62,405 nt of DNA from Alcanivoracaceae bacterium (GCA_027324795.1 DAHVSB010000003.1:9257-71661); one strand, 5' to 3'; shown: positions 17,987 through 28,006, numbered from the stretch's first letter. The notes: generated by a model from the letters alone, not told the origin. Numbers and translations are program-made.

Positions 17987-18011
17987 TGCCCCAGCACAGT
18001 GCGCTGGGGCA
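17987..18011. terminator. Hairpin between convergent protease and GMC genes
   Basis: TGCCCCAGC (17987-17995) pairs with GCTGGGGCA (18003-18011) around a seven-base loop. There is no U-tract on either strand, so it may act with Rho or as a 3' end stabiliser. Its stem is nearly the same as the hairpin at 40313-40344. Confidence 0.6.
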
Positions 18012-18017
18012 CTACGC

Positions 18018-19616
18018 TTAGCGGCCCGCTAAAATAGCATCTGCGGCTTTTTCGGCAATCATTACCGTGGGCGCATTGGTGTTGCCCCCAATCAAGGTGG
18101 GCATGATGGATGCATCAATCACGCGCAAGCCGTTTAGGCCGTGCACTTTTAGCCCCTGAGGCTCTACCACTGCCATATCATCGATACCCATTTTGCAGCT
18201 ACCCACTGGGTGGTAAATGTTGTCGGCTTTCTCGCGCAGGAAGGCTAATAGCTCGTCATCGCTTTGTACCTTGGGGCCTGGAAATATTTCTTTGCCAAGC
18301 ATAGGAGCCAAGGAATCAGATTCTAGGATAACCTTACGCATTAACTTCACGCCTCTGAGCATGGTGGCCATGTCGTCGGGGTGGCTTAAGAGGCGTGGGT
18401 CGATGAGAGGATCATGGTTTGGATTGGCGCTATTTAAACCAATTCGACCGCGGCTTTTGGGTCTGAGCACACAAACGTGAGTGGAGAATCCCCAGCCCAT
18501 AGCAAAAGGAAGGTTGAGTCCGTGGTTGTCTAGCAATGCCGCAGTGAGATGCAGTTGCAGGTCGGGAATCTTTTCTTCTGGGCGGGACTTAATAAAGCCG
18601 CCAGCTTCGGCCGCATTGGACGTAAGCGCTCCTGTACGGTTAGCAAAAAACTGGTACAAGGCTTTGAGTTGGGTTGGTAGGGCCGCTGGCGATAGATTGA
18701 GCGAGCCTTTTTGGCGCGATTTATGCACCAATAAAACATCGGGGTGTTCTTGCAAATTCTCGCCAACACCTGGTAAATCGTGCTGCTGGGTGATGCCATG
18801 CCGTTCGAGCTCAGCTTTGGGACCTATGCCTGATAGCAATAGCACCTGTGGCGAATTAATAGCACCACCAGATAGCAAGGTTTCACCAGCGTGAACGGTC
18901 TGTAACTTTCCTTGATGCAGATATTCGGCACCGAGTACCGTTTTGCCATCAAGCAGCAAGCGTTGCACACGTGCCTCGGTGATAACTGTAAGGTTGGGGC
19001 GCTCCAAGGCTTCATGAAGGTAAGCGCGTGCTACACCAAAACGCTCTCCTCCTTTTTGCGTTACTTGGTACATGCCTACACCTTCTTGGTTGGCGCCATT
19101 AAAATCTTCTGAATAAGGCAAGCCAGCATCGACGCAGGCCTGCACAAATGCCTCGCTGACTGGATGGCGATAGCGCAAGTCAGCAACGTTTAGGGGCCCG
19201 CCAACTCCGTGGTAATCATCGCCGCCACGCTCTTGATTTTGGCTGCGTTTAAAAACTGGCAGTACCTCGTCCCAACCCCATCCTTTATTGCCTAGGCTCT
19301 CCCAGTGGTCATAGTCCCATTGGTGCCCGCGTGTATAAATCATAGCATTAACGGAGCTTGAACCCCCCAAGGTTTTCCCACGGGGGATATATATTTTGCG
19401 CTGATTAAGGGCTTCTTGTTCGGTGGTGTAGTAGCGCCAATTACGCTTGTTAGAACGCATGAGTGCAATAATCCCAGCCGGAATTTTCACCAGCAATGAG
19501 TCATCAGTTGGGCCAGCCTCGAGAAGGCAAACGTTATTGTTAGGATTTTTAGATAATCGATTGGCAAGCACGCACCCGGCTGAGCCCGCGCCAATGATGA
19601 GATAGTCGAAAGACAT
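18018..19616 (-). CDS. GMC family FAD-dependent oxidoreductase (alcohol/choline dehydrogenase type)
   Basis: A 532-residue flavoprotein with the FAD-binding GAGSAGCVLANRL at residues 8-20, the GMC signatures PRGKTLGGSSSVN (about 85-97) and SGGAINSPQVLLLSGIGP (about 255-272), and the C-terminal HPVGSCKMG and NTNAPTVMIAEKAA motifs. The family includes AlkJ-type alcohol dehydrogenases of alkane degraders and choline dehydrogenases. Lipid context favours an alcohol substrate, but the sequence alone does not decide. Confidence 0.88.
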   Translation of the reverse strand: MSFDYLIIGAGSAGCVLANRLSKNPNNNVCLLEAGPTDDSLLVKIPAGIIALMRSNKRNWRYYTTEQEALNQRKIYIPRGKTLGGSSSVNAMIYTRGHQWDYDHWESLGNKGWGWDEVLPVFKRSQNQERGGDDYHGVGGPLNVADLRYRHPVSEAFVQACVDAGLPYSEDFNGANQEGVGMYQVTQKGGERFGVARAYLHEALERPNLTVITEARVQRLLLDGKTVLGAEYLHQGKLQTVHAGETLLSGGAINSPQVLLLSGIGPKAELERHGITQQHDLPGVGENLQEHPDVLLVHKSRQKGSLNLSPAALPTQLKALYQFFANRTGALTSNAAEAGGFIKSRPEEKIPDLQLHLTAALLDNHGLNLPFAMGWGFSTHVCVLRPKSRGRIGLNSANPNHDPLIDPRLLSHPDDMATMLRGVKLMRKVILESDSLAPMLGKEIFPGPKVQSDDELLAFLREKADNIYHPVGSCKMGIDDMAVVEPQGLKVHGLNGLRVIDASIMPTLIGGNTNAPTVMIAEKAADAILAGR

Positions 19617-19770
19617 GGACAGGTTCCTGTGGCAAAAAAGCAGTGTTCAAAGGCATTATTTCTAACGAATAAGCAAGTTAAAACGTGCTAGTAGCATAGC
19701 GACTGCATGCTTTGTTTTGCAACTGAAACATTCACCGGTGTTAACATTGATGACGCAATCTAGGGTTTTG

Positions 19771-19794
19771 CTGCCAATGCTAAAGCACTGGCAG
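19771..19794 (-). other. Hairpin just after the condensation-like gene
   Basis: CTGCCAaTGC (19771-19780) pairs with GCAcTGGCAG (19785-19794) with one mismatch and a TAAA loop. It lies just past the stop codon of the gene ending at 19800 on the minus strand. There is no U-tract. The rest of the 183-base gap up to the GMC gene start shows nothing else I can support. Confidence 0.45.
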
Positions 19795-19799
19795 TGTCT

Positions 19800-21104
19800 T
19801 TATGCAGTGCGGTGCAAGGCGTCGAGAAGTTTTTCGGCAAAGGCCCAAGCATCTTCCTGTGTGAATTGTTGTTGGTGGTAGCGCAAAGCGAGATGTAAAC
19901 GATGGTCGTATACCATGGCGCCCAAGGATACGCCGGTGGGCATTTTGCAGGGCGGCGAGAAAAACCATTCTTTGATGGTTAGGGCATCATTGCGTAGCCG
20001 TGGTAAAGGCTCCAAGGTACCCACCACGGCTGTACCTGTGAGGCGCCCACCCGTGAGAGGTAATAGGCCTGGCACTATCTGCCGCAGCCAAGCGGGCAAG
20101 CGCCGTGCTTCTTGCGCTAAATCCACAAGCAAGTGCAGCATTCCTTCATCAAGCAATTGCCCCGTTTGCTGCTGCATCAGCGCTAAGAGCTCCTTTGCGT
20201 TTTGTCTGTCTTTGGCTTGGCTGCTGATATTCACCCACATGGAGAGGTTGCTAGCGATACTTTCTTGCCAGGGCTCTTTACGGGTATCAACGGGATGGAT
20301 GAAGCTGATGTAGCCGGTTTTTTGCTCGTAAGATTGGTTCCAGCTTTCCACTGCTAGGTGTAATGCAGCGAGTACTTGGCTTGAAAAGCCAACGCGGGTA
20401 TCAGTTTGCAAATTCAATGCTTTGGTTTGCGCGGCAGTAAACACAATTGGCGCAATGCCTACACCTGTAGCGCCTTCTTTGCCGGTGGCGGCGATACGAG
20501 AGGCAGGCTTGAGGGTGGCGCTTAGCGCTTCAAGTAATGTGCCAATAGCTTTTAATCCATCGCTATGCTCAGTGAGGCTATGGTACTGATTGCGGATGGC
20601 TAAAAAATGATTGGCTGAGTGCCGTGATTGCGGATGATTATAGTGGTTTAAGATGGCATACAGGAATAATTTGAGCCCCACGCTATCAGACGCTACGCTG
20701 CTCGCTTTGAGCATTAAAACGCTTTCGTCTGCTCCAATCTGCACTAGTAAACAGCGAAACGGTGGCGCCTCCACTAAACTGATGGCGCCGCTATAAAACT
20801 CATCGCGCAAGCGGGTAATGTCATCTTCGTCATTTGCCGTTTTTGTTACTAAAGGAGCTTCTTGTAGGGGTTCGTTGTACTGCCAAAAAAACTGGCTATC
20901 GCTATCGCTGTAGGCTGCCATAGCCACTTGCATGATGGGATGCTCATGCGCAGCCGCTAATACCGCTTGCTGAAGCCGCTCTGCATCCAATTGTGGCGCA
21001 ACGCGGACTTCCATATGCTGCACTAAAGGTGAGCTAGGCTGATCGAGATGAAACAGCAGTTCATCGTAAATATTAAGTGGAAACCTTGGCGGAATAGCGG
21101 TCAT
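19800..21104 (-). CDS. Condensation-domain/acyltransferase-like protein lacking the HHxxxD histidines
   Basis: A 434-residue protein whose overall pattern fits the CoA-dependent acyltransferase/condensation superfamily (N-terminal PRFPLNIYDELLFHL, middle strand, later LSMWVNISS segment). At the position where wax-ester synthases and PapA-type enzymes carry HHxxxDG, it reads SSVASDS (S135-S141): the aspartate D140 is kept but both histidines are serine. It is therefore either inactive as an acyltransferase, a binding or regulatory paralogue, or uses another chemistry. No signal peptide is seen. It sits upstream of the GMC oxidoreductase on the same strand, 183 bases apart. Confidence 0.7.
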   Translation of the reverse strand: MTAIPPRFPLNIYDELLFHLDQPSSPLVQHMEVRVAPQLDAERLQQAVLAAAHEHPIMQVAMAAYSDSDSQFFWQYNEPLQEAPLVTKTANDEDDITRLRDEFYSGAISLVEAPPFRCLLVQIGADESVLMLKASSVASDSVGLKLFLYAILNHYNHPQSRHSANHFLAIRNQYHSLTEHSDGLKAIGTLLEALSATLKPASRIAATGKEGATGVGIAPIVFTAAQTKALNLQTDTRVGFSSQVLAALHLAVESWNQSYEQKTGYISFIHPVDTRKEPWQESIASNLSMWVNISSQAKDRQNAKELLALMQQQTGQLLDEGMLHLLVDLAQEARRLPAWLRQIVPGLLPLTGGRLTGTAVVGTLEPLPRLRNDALTIKEWFFSPPCKMPTGVSLGAMVYDHRLHLALRYHQQQFTQEDAWAFAEKLLDALHRTA

Positions 21105-21194
21105 GATGCTCCTTTATATGGCCTGATTTGCCAGCGAAAAATAACGAATGGCTTCCCTAAGATACTGATGTCGTTGCAAAATGAGAAGTGCTGT

Positions 21195-23072
21195 TTATTC
21201 TTGCAGTGCCTCAAGCTCGGCCCAACGTTCAAACTTCTCTTCTAAATCAGCTTGCTTACGAGCTAGTTTTTGAGTGGCCTCCGTGATAACTGTATGCTCT
21301 TGCTGATAAAAATCGGGTGCCGCCATGGTAGCTTCTAAGGCTGCAATTTGTGTTTCTAGGGTTTCCATTTCCTCTGGTAGACGCTCCAGCTCTAAGCGCT
21401 CGCCGTAGGTGAGTTTGGATTTTTTAGGTGCAGTCTTGGGCTGGGTTTGAGGTTTAGGCTCTGGCGTTGGTGTGTTTTCCTTAGGCGCTGGACGCTGGGC
21501 AAGCCAATCTTGGTAGCCACCTACATAGTGGCTTAAGCCCCAAGGCTCAAACACTAGGGTGCTAGTTACCACATTATCAATAAATTCACGGTCGTGGCTC
21601 ACCAGTAACAGGGTGCCCTCGTATTGCAGCAGCTGTTCTTCAAGCAAATCTAACGTATCGGTATCTAAGTCGTTGGTGGGCTCATCGAGCACTAACAGGT
21701 TAAAGGGCCTAGTGAACAGTTTTGCCAGTAATAAGCGGTTACGCTCTCCGCCAGAAAGAGATTTTACCGGTTGGCGAGCGCGGCTAGGTTCAAACAGGAA
21801 GTCCTGCAAATAGCCAATCACATGCTTGGGCTTGCCATTGATGGTGAGCATATCGCTACCTTCGGCCACGTTGTCCACCACGGTTTTTTCCTCATCAAGG
21901 GTGTCTCGGAGTTGGTCAAAATAGGCCACCTCCAAGTTGGTGCCTAAGCGCACGCTACCCTCGGTGGGGGGGAGTTCGCCGAGCAAGGTTTTTAATAAGG
22001 TGGATTTACCACAGCCATTGGGCCCAATAATACCCACCTTATCGCCACGCCACAGGGTGAAGGAAAAATCCTTAAAGAGGGGCTCTGCGTTGTAATGCTG
22101 GCCAATGTTTTTTGCCTCTAGCACCAAGCGGCCAGAACTGTGAGCCTCTTGCATATTCATGGCCACTTGGCCTTGGCGTTGGCGGCGTTGGGCGTGTTCG
22201 CGGCGCAGGGCCTTAAGAGCGCGTACACGGCCTTCATTTCGAGTGCGGCGCGCTTTAATACCTTGGCGAATCCAAGCTTCCTCTTGGGAGAGTTTTTTAT
22301 CAAACTCCGCCTGTGCCTTTTCTTCCACTTCTAAGGCGTGGGCCTTGCCTTTAAGATAAGCCTCATAGCTACCGGGCCAGCTGCTGAGTTGGCCGCGATC
22401 TAGCTCAATAATGCGAGTGGCTAATCGGCGGATAAAGGCACGGTCGTGGGTAATAAAGATTAAGGTGGCGGAATAGCCCAGCAAAAACTCCTCGAGCCAC
22501 TCAATGGCCTCCATATCGAGGTGGTTGGTGGGCTCATCTAACAGCAAAATATCAGGGTTTTGTACTAGCGCTTGGGCGAGCAAAACACGGCGTTTCATAC
22601 CGCCAGAAAGGCCTGCAAACTCTTGCTCACCCTGCAAAGATAAGCGTGATAAGGTGGCTTCCACTTGCTGTGAGAGATCCCAGGCGCCTGCGGCATCAAT
22701 TTCCACCTGCAAACGCTCGAACTCGCCCATTAGGTTGGGGTCTTGTGCCAACTGCAGGCTGAGGTGTTGGTATTTGGCAAGAAGCTTGCCTTGTTGTCCT
22801 AGGCCTTGTGCCACCACCTCATAGATGCTGCCTTGGGCATCTTCGGGGACTTCTTGCACCAAGCGGGCAATCTTTAGCCCAGGGTTGTGCTCAAGGTGGC
22901 CCTCATCAGGTACAATATCGCCAGCAATCACTTTCATCAGGGTGGATTTGCCCGCCCCGTTGCGCCCCACCAAACAAAGGCGTTCGCCTTTTTCCACAAT
23001 GAGGTTAACGCCATCCAGCAGAGGGGCAGCACCAAAGCTTAAGCGAATATTGCGTAAAATAAGTTGTGACAT
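21195..23072 (-). CDS. uup: ABC-F ATPase Uup
   Basis: A soluble tandem ABC ATPase of the ABC-F group, which acts on ribosomes; Uup also limits precise transposon excision in E. coli. Walker A motifs are GRNGAGKST (about 38) and GPNGCGKST (about 345), with signatures LSGGMKRR and LSGGERNR and LLLDEPTNHLD/LVLDEPTNDLD Walker B elements. A basic linker separates the domains. The C-terminal about 90 residues (540-625) form the Glu/Lys-rich coiled coil that defines Uup. Confidence 0.93.
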   Translation of the reverse strand: MSQLILRNIRLSFGAAPLLDGVNLIVEKGERLCLVGRNGAGKSTLMKVIAGDIVPDEGHLEHNPGLKIARLVQEVPEDAQGSIYEVVAQGLGQQGKLLAKYQHLSLQLAQDPNLMGEFERLQVEIDAAGAWDLSQQVEATLSRLSLQGEQEFAGLSGGMKRRVLLAQALVQNPDILLLDEPTNHLDMEAIEWLEEFLLGYSATLIFITHDRAFIRRLATRIIELDRGQLSSWPGSYEAYLKGKAHALEVEEKAQAEFDKKLSQEEAWIRQGIKARRTRNEGRVRALKALRREHAQRRQRQGQVAMNMQEAHSSGRLVLEAKNIGQHYNAEPLFKDFSFTLWRGDKVGIIGPNGCGKSTLLKTLLGELPPTEGSVRLGTNLEVAYFDQLRDTLDEEKTVVDNVAEGSDMLTINGKPKHVIGYLQDFLFEPSRARQPVKSLSGGERNRLLLAKLFTRPFNLLVLDEPTNDLDTDTLDLLEEQLLQYEGTLLLVSHDREFIDNVVTSTLVFEPWGLSHYVGGYQDWLAQRPAPKENTPTPEPKPQTQPKTAPKKSKLTYGERLELERLPEEMETLETQIAALEATMAAPDFYQQEHTVITEATQKLARKQADLEEKFERWAELEALQE

Positions 23073-23181
23073 ACAGGCTCTACGTAATGAATAAAAGCGC
23101 TAGTTTAACATTCATGGTGTGGACGTGCTTTAACACTTGATGGAGATTACAAAAGAACATGAAGGATAGGGCTAGAAAAAT

Positions 23182-24894
23182 ATGCTTTCTGGATTAGAGG
23201 TGCGCCAGCGTGATGTTGTGGGCACAGTGCCTGAGGCGCCTCATTTATCACCTTTGCTCCGTCGCATTGTAGCGGCACGCGGAATCAATAAGGCTGAAAA
23301 GCTCTCTTTATCGTTAGCTGATTTACCCGCCTTCACCTTGCCCGATGAAGCTAAGGCGGTGAGCCTGTTGTTGCAATCGCTGCAACAGAATGAAGCGATT
23401 GTAATCGTTGGCGATTACGATGCAGACGGTGCCACCGCCACAGCATTATTGTATCGTGCATTAACAGCATTCGGCTTTAGCCGAGTGAGCTATTTCGTGC
23501 CAGACCGCTTTGTTTATGGCTATGGCTTGTCACCAGCTATTGTGCGTGCTGTTCATGAACAAGGCCCTGTGGATCTGATTATCACAGTGGATAATGGTAT
23601 CACTAGTGTGGAGGGCGTAGCGTTAGCGCAAGCTCAGGGGGTTAAGGTGTTGGTGACGGATCATCACCTACCAGGCACACAGCTGCCCACTGCTGAAGCG
23701 CTAGTGAACCCGCGCCTGGAACCTCATAGGCCGGGGCAGCATTTGGCTGGAGTGGGGGTGGTGTTTTATTTGCTTGCCGCCTTGCGCCGTGAGCTGCGAG
23801 CGCAGGGTCACCCAGGGGGTGAGGTTAATATTAGCCAGTGGCTTGATTTGGTGGCAGTGGGCACAGTGGCGGATGTGGTGCGTTTGGACCACATCAATAG
23901 GATTTTGGTGGAACAAGGGTTACGACGTATTCGTAGTGGCAACACCTTGCCTGGTATCAAGGCGCTATTAACGGTGGCTGGGCGCGAGCCACAACAGTTA
24001 TGCGCGCAGGACCTTGGTTTTGTGGTGGCGCCTCGCCTAAACGCGGCTGGCCGTTTAAGCGATATGGCACAAGGCATACGTTGTTTATTGGCAGACAGTG
24101 AAGCGCAGGCCCGTGAGGATGCCGAAGCCTTGGATGCTATTAATCGCCAACGTCGGCATATTGAGCAGGGAATGCGAGAAGAGGCGTTAGCGCAAGTGGA
24201 GCGGTGGCAGCAACAACAACTACCGGCTGTGGCCTGCTTGTATGAGTCACATTGGCATGAAGGGGTGGTGGGTATCGTTGCGGCGCGCGTGCGCGAAGCG
24301 ATACATCGCCCAGTATTTGCTTTTGCTCCGGCGCAGCAAGCGGGCCTTGTTAAAGGTTCTGGGCGTTCAATTAAGGGGTTGCATCTCAAGGACCTACTTG
24401 AGCGCGTGGCGGCTTTGCGCCCTGGCTTGTTACAAGCCTTTGGTGGCCATGCTATGGCAGCTGGTGTAACACTGCCGAAGACTGCATTGTCCGAATTTAG
24501 TCATGCGCTGCAGGTAGCCATGGCAGAGGTAGCCACAGAAGCCTTGTTTCAACCAATCATTGAAACGGATGGTGAGCTTCAAGAAAACGAGATTAACTTG
24601 GCCTTGGCAGAAGAAGTGCGCTTTGCGTTTCCTTGGGGAACAGGCTTTGAACCTCCCACCTTTGATGGTGAGTTTGAAGTGTTAAACCATAGAGTGGTGG
24701 GGGAAAAACATTTAAAATTAACCTTAGGTTTGCCGCGCCGTAGCGGTGTGGTGGATGCCATTTATTTTAACCCGCCTGAAGCTTATTTAAGCGGCGGCTT
24801 TCATCGCATTTATGGTGTTTACCGTTTAGAGGTGAATGAGTGGCAAAATCGGCGCAATGTGCAGCTGTTGTTTGAGTATTTGCAACCACGATAA
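23182..24894 (+). CDS. recJ: Single-stranded-DNA-specific exonuclease RecJ
   Basis: A 5'-3' single-strand exonuclease of the RecF pathway and mismatch repair. The DHH-family motifs are present: VGDYDADGATATALLY (about 74-89), VTDHHLPG (about 160), and the DHHA1 region with GRSIKGLHLKDLL and GGHAMAAG. A C-terminal OB-like domain follows. 570 residues is the normal length. The start has only a weak ribosome-binding site. Confidence 0.96.
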   Translation: MLSGLEVRQRDVVGTVPEAPHLSPLLRRIVAARGINKAEKLSLSLADLPAFTLPDEAKAVSLLLQSLQQNEAIVIVGDYDADGATATALLYRALTAFGFSRVSYFVPDRFVYGYGLSPAIVRAVHEQGPVDLIITVDNGITSVEGVALAQAQGVKVLVTDHHLPGTQLPTAEALVNPRLEPHRPGQHLAGVGVVFYLLAALRRELRAQGHPGGEVNISQWLDLVAVGTVADVVRLDHINRILVEQGLRRIRSGNTLPGIKALLTVAGREPQQLCAQDLGFVVAPRLNAAGRLSDMAQGIRCLLADSEAQAREDAEALDAINRQRRHIEQGMREEALAQVERWQQQQLPAVACLYESHWHEGVVGIVAARVREAIHRPVFAFAPAQQAGLVKGSGRSIKGLHLKDLLERVAALRPGLLQAFGGHAMAAGVTLPKTALSEFSHALQVAMAEVATEALFQPIIETDGELQENEINLALAEEVRFAFPWGTGFEPPTFDGEFEVLNHRVVGEKHLKLTLGLPRRSGVVDAIYFNPPEAYLSGGFHRIYGVYRLEVNEWQNRRNVQLLFEYLQPR

Positions 24895-24907
24895 ACTCAG
24901 GCGCATA

Positions 24908-24932
24908 AAACGCTATTTACCTTATGGCGTTT
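24908..24932 (+). terminator. Possible hairpin terminator after recJ
   Basis: AAACGCTAT pairs with ATGGCGTTT (one G-T pair) around a seven-base loop, 13 bases after the recJ stop. The trailing T-run is only three bases, so this is tentative. Confidence 0.4.
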
Positions 24933-25026
24933 CAGTGCAAGTATGACAAGCCCCACGAATATGGGTAGCATTGCTAATTTACTCTTGTGCCCAAAAGGCA
25001 TGGTTTTTTAGTTAGGGAGAACCCCG

Positions 25027-25311
25027 ATGAAAACAATTCATAAGCATCGCTTGGTAGCGGATAATGAGATACAAAAAGTAAAATTGTCCCCCGAAGGAAT
25101 CGTGCGTGAGGTTGAATATATTCAACAAGAAAGAGCGATTTATATGTGGGTGGAAGTCCCCGCAGGCAGTGTCATCGAAAGTAATTTAATAGAGCGTAGC
25201 TTCCGTGTGTTTCGTACCGGTGATGGGGTTCCAGACCATGCGGTTTATATTGGCACAGCATTAGATGTGTTAGCGCCCGAAGCCTATCACGTGTATGAAC
25301 TAACAGAGTAA
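25027..25311 (+). CDS. Small DUF7352-like protein
   Basis: A 94-residue soluble protein that resembles DUF7352-type proteins: an N-terminal MKTIHKHRL strand, a central YMWVEVPAG strand and a C-terminal AVYIGTALD...YHVYEL end. These are common in phages and bacteria and have no assigned function. A strong GGGAG precedes the ATG. It stands alone between recJ and prfB. Confidence 0.65.
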   Translation: MKTIHKHRLVADNEIQKVKLSPEGIVREVEYIQQERAIYMWVEVPAGSVIESNLIERSFRVFRTGDGVPDHAVYIGTALDVLAPEAYHVYELTE

Positions 25312-25366
25312 TTTTGTAGCTGCCATTGTTTCTAGGGTGGCGCTATTGTTTTTTTAGGAATTAAGA

Positions 25367-26483
25367 ATGGAAGTTAACCCATTAAAATCGCAACTAGCAG
25401 ACCTCGAGGCGCGCACCAAAGCGCTGAGGGGGTATCTTTGACTATGAGTTAAAATGCGAGCGCTTAACAGAAGTTGAGCGCGAGCTCGAGGACCCTAGTG
25501 TTTGGGAAGATCCCGAACGTGCTCAATCTTTGGGCCGCGAACGTTCTCAATTAGAGGCTGTGGTAAGTACGCTGCAAACGCTGGCCCAGGGGCTTGAGGA
25601 TGGCCAAGCTTTGCTTGCCTTAGCACTGGAAGAGCAAGAAGAAAGCCTGTTAGAGGATTTAGCCGAAGAATTAGCAGCGCTAGAAAGCCAAGTGGCAGAT
25701 TTGGAATTTCGTCGTATGTTTTCGGGCGAAATGGATGCCAATAATGCTTATCTTGATATTCAGGCAGGTTCTGGGGGTACCGAGGCTCAAGATTGGGCTG
25801 AAATGCTATTGCGAATGTATTTACGCTGGGCCGAAAGAAAAGGGTTTACCACAGAGCTTATCGAGGTATCCGGTGGTGATGTGGCAGGAATTAAGAGTGC
25901 CACAGTGCATATTAAAGGCGAGTACGCCTTTGGTTGGCTGCGCACAGAAACAGGGGTGCATCGACTTGTGCGTAAGTCGCCTTTTGATTCAGGTGGTCGC
26001 CGCCACACTTCCTTTACTTCTGTTTTTTTATCGCCTGAAATTGATGACAATGTGCAGATTGATATCGATCCTAGCCAAGTGCGCACTGATACCTATCGTG
26101 CCTCGGGCGCTGGTGGCCAGCACGTTAACCGTACGGATTCGGCAGTGCGCTTAACCTACACCTTTACGGATGAAGGGGGCGAAGAGCACACAGTAGTAAC
26201 CCAGTGCCAAAATAACCGTTCCCAACATCAAAACCGTGATCAAGCATGGAAGATGCTGCAAGCAAAGGTGTACGAGCTAGAGATGCAGCGCCGTCGCGCG
26301 GCCCAGCAACAGCTAGAAAGCACTAAGTCAGATATTGGCTGGGGCAGTCAGATTCGCTCTTATGTGCTTGATGATGCACGCATCAAAGATTTGCGCACAG
26401 GGGTGGAAAATCGTAATACCCAAGCTGTGCTCGATGGGGATTTAGACCCCTTCATTGAAGCTTCATTGAAAGCAGCCCTGTAA
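25367..26483 (+). CDS. prfB: Peptide chain release factor 2, with programmed +1 frameshift
   Basis: Release factor that terminates at UGA and UAA. Translation starts at the ATG at 25367 (AGGA upstream) and reads 24 codons to CTT at 25436-25438, then meets an in-frame TGA. It shifts +1 and continues from GAC at 25440 to the stop at 26483, giving about 371 residues. The anticodon-like SPF motif is in RKSPFDSGG and the catalytic GGQ is in [14 protein letters not shown]. The frameshift lets RF2 control its own level. It is followed by lysS as in many gammaproteobacteria. Confidence 0.97.
25427..25442 (+). promoter_or_regulatory. RF2 programmed frameshift site
   Basis: The internal Shine-Dalgarno AGGGGG (25427-25432), three-base spacer TAT, slippery CTT, stop TGA (25439-25441) and following C reproduce the canonical RF2 site. 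Low RF2 slows termination at this poor TGAC context and favours the +1 shift. Confidence 0.97.
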
Positions 26484-26487
26484 TTTT

Positions 26488-26510
26488 GCCGTTTATAACG
26501 GCTTCTTATT
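26488..26510 (+). terminator. Weak hairpin between prfB and lysS
   Basis: GCCGTT (26488-26493) pairs with AACGGC (26497-26502) around TAT and is followed by the T-rich TTCTTATT. It may reduce read-through into lysS, but the stem is short. Confidence 0.4.
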
Positions 26511-26525
26511 GTTTAAGGTATTGTT

Positions 26526-28001
26526 ATGTCCGACGAGCAAAACGTCACCCAAGAAGAAAACCGCCTGATTGCCGAGCGTCGAGAAAAGCTTGCTGCTATT
26601 CGTGCAGAAGGTAATGCATTTCCAAACTGCTTTCGTCCCAATGCGAAGGCGCAAGAGTTACAAGACAAATACGGTGAGCATGAACGGGATGCTCTAGAGG
26701 AGCTGGGTATTGAGGTGGCGGTGGCGGGCCGTTTAATGCTTGATCGAAAATCCTTTAAGGTGCTGCAGGATGTCACGGGTCGCATACAAATTTATGCCAC
26801 AAAAGAAGTGCAGCAAGATACGCGTCATTGGGATATTGGCGATATTGTTGGTGTAAAAGGTAAGTTGTGTAAATCAGGCAAAGGGGACTTGTATGTGATG
26901 ATGGATGAGTATGTATTACTCACCAAGTCCTTGCGCCCACTACCTGAAAAGCACCATGGTTTAACCGATACAGAGCAGCGTTATCGTCAGCGTTATGTGG
27001 ATCTCATAATGAATGAGAATACCCGTAAAACGTTCCAAATCCGCACCAAGCTTATCCAAGGAATTCGTCAGTATCTCGTAGAGCGCGGGTTTTACGAGGC
27101 TGAAACTCCCATGTTGCAGGTGATTCCAGGTGGAGCCACAGCGCGACCCTTTGTGACTCATCACAATGCGTTAGATCTAGATATGTATCTGCGCATTGCG
27201 CCAGAGCTGTACTTAAAGCGCTTAATAGTGGGTGGGTTTGAGCGTGTTTTTGAGATTAACCGTAACTTTCGTAATGAAGGACTCTCAACGCGTCATAACC
27301 CAGAATTCACCATGGTGGAGTTTTATCAAGCTTATGCGGATTACCATGAATTGATGGATTTAACCGAGGATATGCTACGTACTTTAGCGGAGCAGTTGCT
27401 CGGTGGCACAGAGGTGCAATACCAAGGCCAAACATTTGATTTTGGCAAACCGTTTATTCGCATGACGGTGTTTGAGTCTATCCTGCATCACAATCCCGAC
27501 ATTACCGCAGAAGAATTAAATGATATTGAAAAAGCGCGGGCTGTGGCTGAAAGACTAGGTATTACACTGCGTGATGCCGATGGTTTGGGTCGTATTCAAA
27601 CAGAAATTTTTGAAGAAACAGTTGAGCACAAGCTGCTACAACCTACTTTTATTACTGCTTATCCTACAGAAGTTTCGCCCTTGGCTCGCCGTAATGACGA
27701 GGACCCTTTTGTTACGGATCGGTTTGAACTCTTTATTGGCGGGCGTGAAATTGCAAATGGGTTTTCTGAGCTTAACGATGCAGAAGACCAAGCAGAGCGC
27801 TTCCGTCAGCAGGTGGCAGAAAAAGAGGCAGGTGATTTAGAGGCCATGTTCTACGATGAAGATTATGTTGTTGCTCTTGAGTATGGAATGCCACCCACCG
27901 CTGGAGAAGGGATAGGTATTGACCGCTTAGCCATGCTTTTTACTGATTCACCTTCTATTCGAGATGTGATTCTCTTTCCTCATATGAGGCCACAAGCCTA
28001 G
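26526..28001 (+). CDS. lysS: Lysyl-tRNA synthetase (class II)
   Basis: Charges tRNA-Lys. The N-terminal OB-fold anticodon domain (about 55-165) is followed by the class II catalytic core with [11 protein letters not shown] (motif 1 region), [25 protein letters not shown] (motif 2, about 260-285) and the C-terminal [24 protein letters not shown] (motif 3). The 491-residue length is normal. It lies 42 bases after prfB. Confidence 0.97.
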   Translation: MSDEQNVTQEENRLIAERREKLAAIRAEGNAFPNCFRPNAKAQELQDKYGEHERDALEELGIEVAVAGRLMLDRKSFKVLQDVTGRIQIYATKEVQQDTRHWDIGDIVGVKGKLCKSGKGDLYVMMDEYVLLTKSLRPLPEKHHGLTDTEQRYRQRYVDLIMNENTRKTFQIRTKLIQGIRQYLVERGFYEAETPMLQVIPGGATARPFVTHHNALDLDMYLRIAPELYLKRLIVGGFERVFEINRNFRNEGLSTRHNPEFTMVEFYQAYADYHELMDLTEDMLRTLAEQLLGGTEVQYQGQTFDFGKPFIRMTVFESILHHNPDITAEELNDIEKARAVAERLGITLRDADGLGRIQTEIFEETVEHKLLQPTFITAYPTEVSPLARRNDEDPFVTDRFELFIGGREIANGFSELNDAEDQAERFRQQVAEKEAGDLEAMFYDEDYVVALEYGMPPTAGEGIGIDRLAMLFTDSPSIRDVILFPHMRPQA

Positions 28002-28006
28002 TTTAT

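Noticed and set aside
23808-24389. A 193-codon antisense frame within recJ
   Set aside because: Its Arg/Cys/Ser-rich composition is typical of a shadow frame; recJ is complete and conserved.
25439-25441. In-frame TGA early in prfB, suggesting a pseudogene
   Set aside because: It sits in the canonical RF2 frameshift context and the +1 frame continues the protein intact.
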